From: Myrmaecium sp. VS I D KN 1
Taxonomy: Eukaryota; Ascomycota; Dothideomycetes; Valsariales; Valsariaceae
Direction: 5' to 3'
Assembly: GCA_019775845.1 (NCBI GenBank)
Contig: JADQAV010000002.1
Coordinates: forward strand, 1,116,001-1,180,000
Length of the DNA stretch: 64,000 nucleotides
Below, piece by piece: positions 62,619 to 64,000 of the stretch (its first letter is position 1; every line of letters starts with the position of its first letter). A program made the position numbers and the translations under genes. The notes under the pieces were generated by a model that was not told where the DNA came from, searched no databases, and was given only the letters and a program-made list of their open reading frames with translations.

Positions 62619-64000
62619 TCAAAGTTCTTGTGGCGAGACCGCAGAGCTGTCATCTTGCAGATAAACTGAAATAACGGGTCTTAGATCAGCGAAGGTTCCG
62701 ACTGGCTCAGGTAAGCGCTATACGTACCATGAGGGCGAATGAACCAGCTACAGACAAAGGCTAGGCCGAACGTTGCCGTCAGACATACGAATACTGCCTG
62801 AGGAAGTACTCCAACCGTCACGCTGTATATGCCGTTGAACACAGTCGGCCCCAAAACGCGAGCTAGAGCATGTAGGAGGCCCATCGCACCTAGTAGCTGC
62901 CCAACTCTATCGGCAGGTACATGTTTGGTGAGCGCGGATTGCAGGGTAGCAGATCCCATTCCTCCGGCCGAAGCAATCACGCCAGCCATGATGAACATAT
63001 TCCCGGACTTGCTCAAGGCGTAGCATAGATAGCCGAGCATATCGAAAAATACGGCGAAGCGGATGATCCAAAGGTCAAACCCATCAGAACCAGAATCCTT
63101 TGCCTGGACCCAAGAGGTTCTGGAACGTACTAGCCGACTTACTATAGGCAAGACGACTACGAGAGCGACTACGCGACATGTGTTGACAATCGAGGTAAAC
63201 ACGGTTTGCTCAAATGTTTGCCAGCCAAATGTTAGGTTGACGTAGATTATAACTACCGTCATGGAGCCCATAGCCACTCCAAACATGATCGTATCGATGG
63301 AAGCTAGGAAGATTAAGTTTCGGCGCAAGGCGCTGCTCGAACCTTGTCCGGTAGGATAAAGGATTTGCAATGGTTCCAGCAAGTTGAGAGACCTAATCTG
63401 ATTAATCCAATCCGAAGGTTCCGATAGTAGACGCTCAAGACGACGCTTCTCTTGAGCCCGATCCCGCCGTGCTTTAGAAAGCGATTCTGGAATGAACAAT
63501 GCCCCGAAAGGGATGGATAGAGCGTGAGTACCCAGCACGATATAAAAAATGGACAAGACGGACCCTGTGCCTTTGATAATATATCCCGCAATGATAGGAC
63601 CAAGGGCGATTCCAGTATACAAACAACCGTGGAAATAACCGAAAATCTCGTTACGAACGGAAGGCGGAGTGCAATCCGTTGCGTAAGCATGAGCGACTGC
63701 CATGACGGAGATGAAAGAACCGAAAAGCCCATCGATGGCATAACCAAGCAGGATCCAGTTAACATGCACAGAATCGGGGTAGGTAGCCGCTATTATTGTT
63801 ATAATCTCCGCCGAAAGCAGTCCGAGAATAGACAGTCCCATAATTTTCTTCCGCCCATGCCGGTCCGAGAGGGAGCCGAGTTTGGGGCTTGTGATGGCAG
63901 CGAGGATTCCACTGATGAGATTCCCGTAGAGGGTAAATTGAGCAACCCGCGACTGAACTACCGGGTTCCGGCATTGATCGTTGTCCTCCCCGAAGATTGC
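62619..64000 (-). CDS. Major facilitator superfamily transporter (5' part beyond the window)
   Basis: Exons seen: 62728 to beyond 64000 and 62619-62665, with intron 62666-62727. The last splice replaces an in-frame run-on with HVYLQDDSSAVSPQEL, a plausible soluble C-terminus. At least 439 residues are present. Motif A of the MFS, SPKLGSLSDRHGRKK, is near the window edge, so TM1-2 lie at or beyond it. About ten further membrane segments can be traced, with a charged central loop (KARRDRAQEKRRLERLL). Several features (short loops, motif A, GYFHGCLYTGIALGPIIAGY) resemble the TetA-like or multidrug group of fungal MFS proteins. The substrate cannot be told. The start codon is not in this window. 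Confidence 0.85.

Overview
The window reads as nuclear DNA of a filamentous ascomycete (Pezizomycotina). Most genes carry short GT-AG introns (49-174 bp, often with a CTAAC-type branch site), spacing is compact, and all recognisable products are fungal, including the fungal rhodopsin-domain family, the Ecl1 life-span factor family, a fungal-type NiCoT transporter and the fungal Cbp3 and Ctk3 proteins. The class (Eurotiomycetes, Dothideomycetes or other) cannot be fixed from sequence reading alone. I support 21 protein genes, the last cut by the window end. I see no rRNA, tRNA, CRISPR array, retroelement, virus-like element or secondary-metabolite cluster.

Layout. 0.7-1.5 kb: a small Ser/Ala-rich GPI-type surface protein (+). 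2.0-2.2 kb: a fold-back, MITE-like inverted repeat. 3.0-7.6 kb: CBP3 (-), then NOC3 (-) and NIP7 (+) as a tight divergent pair of ribosome-biogenesis genes. 8.8-12.7 kb: mitochondrial ketoacyl synthase CEM1 (+, 8 exons) and a Ni/Co transporter (+, 7 exons including an 11-nt microexon). 13.3-14.8 kb: a seven-TM rhodopsin-domain protein (-), followed by 3.3 kb with no supported gene. 18.1-19.2 kb: an Ecl1-family gene (-). 21.6-23.9 kb: EFM3 (-) and RPS24 (+) diverging. 24.9-33.4 kb: VPS72 (-) and a PUF/RRM gene (+) diverging across 2.5 kb. 35.0-51.5 kb: capping enzyme CEG1 (-) and the 14.6-kb intronless MDN1 (-). 51.7-57.6 kb: mitochondrial bL12 (+), CTK3 (-), PRO3 (+), a GNAT acetyltransferase (-) and ALG5 (-). 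58.5-61.0 kb: an EST1/SMG7-like protein (-). 62.6-64.0 kb: an MFS transporter (-, partial).

How the genes relate. Much of the window serves ribosome production and translation: NOC3, NIP7 and MDN1 (60S maturation), RPS24 (40S), EFM3 (eEF2 methylation), bL12m and CBP3 (mitochondrial translation and cytochrome b assembly), CEG1, CTK3, the PUF protein and the EST1/SMG7-like protein (mRNA capping, transcription, mRNA fate). The others cover chromatin (VPS72), metabolism (CEM1, PRO3, ALG5) and transport (NiCoT, MFS). No operon or dedicated gene cluster is implied; the recurring arrangement is the divergent pair sharing a short promoter.

Nothing here looks like an undescribed multi-gene system. 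The items most worth a second look are an 893-nt stretch without any ATG in front of the PUF gene, the fold-back element at 2 kb, in-frame introns that uncorrected gene models would translate, the 11-nt microexon, and recurrent GTAC/TAGGTA-rich intergenic patches. All splice sites were inferred by eye from consensus, phase and recalled family motifs.
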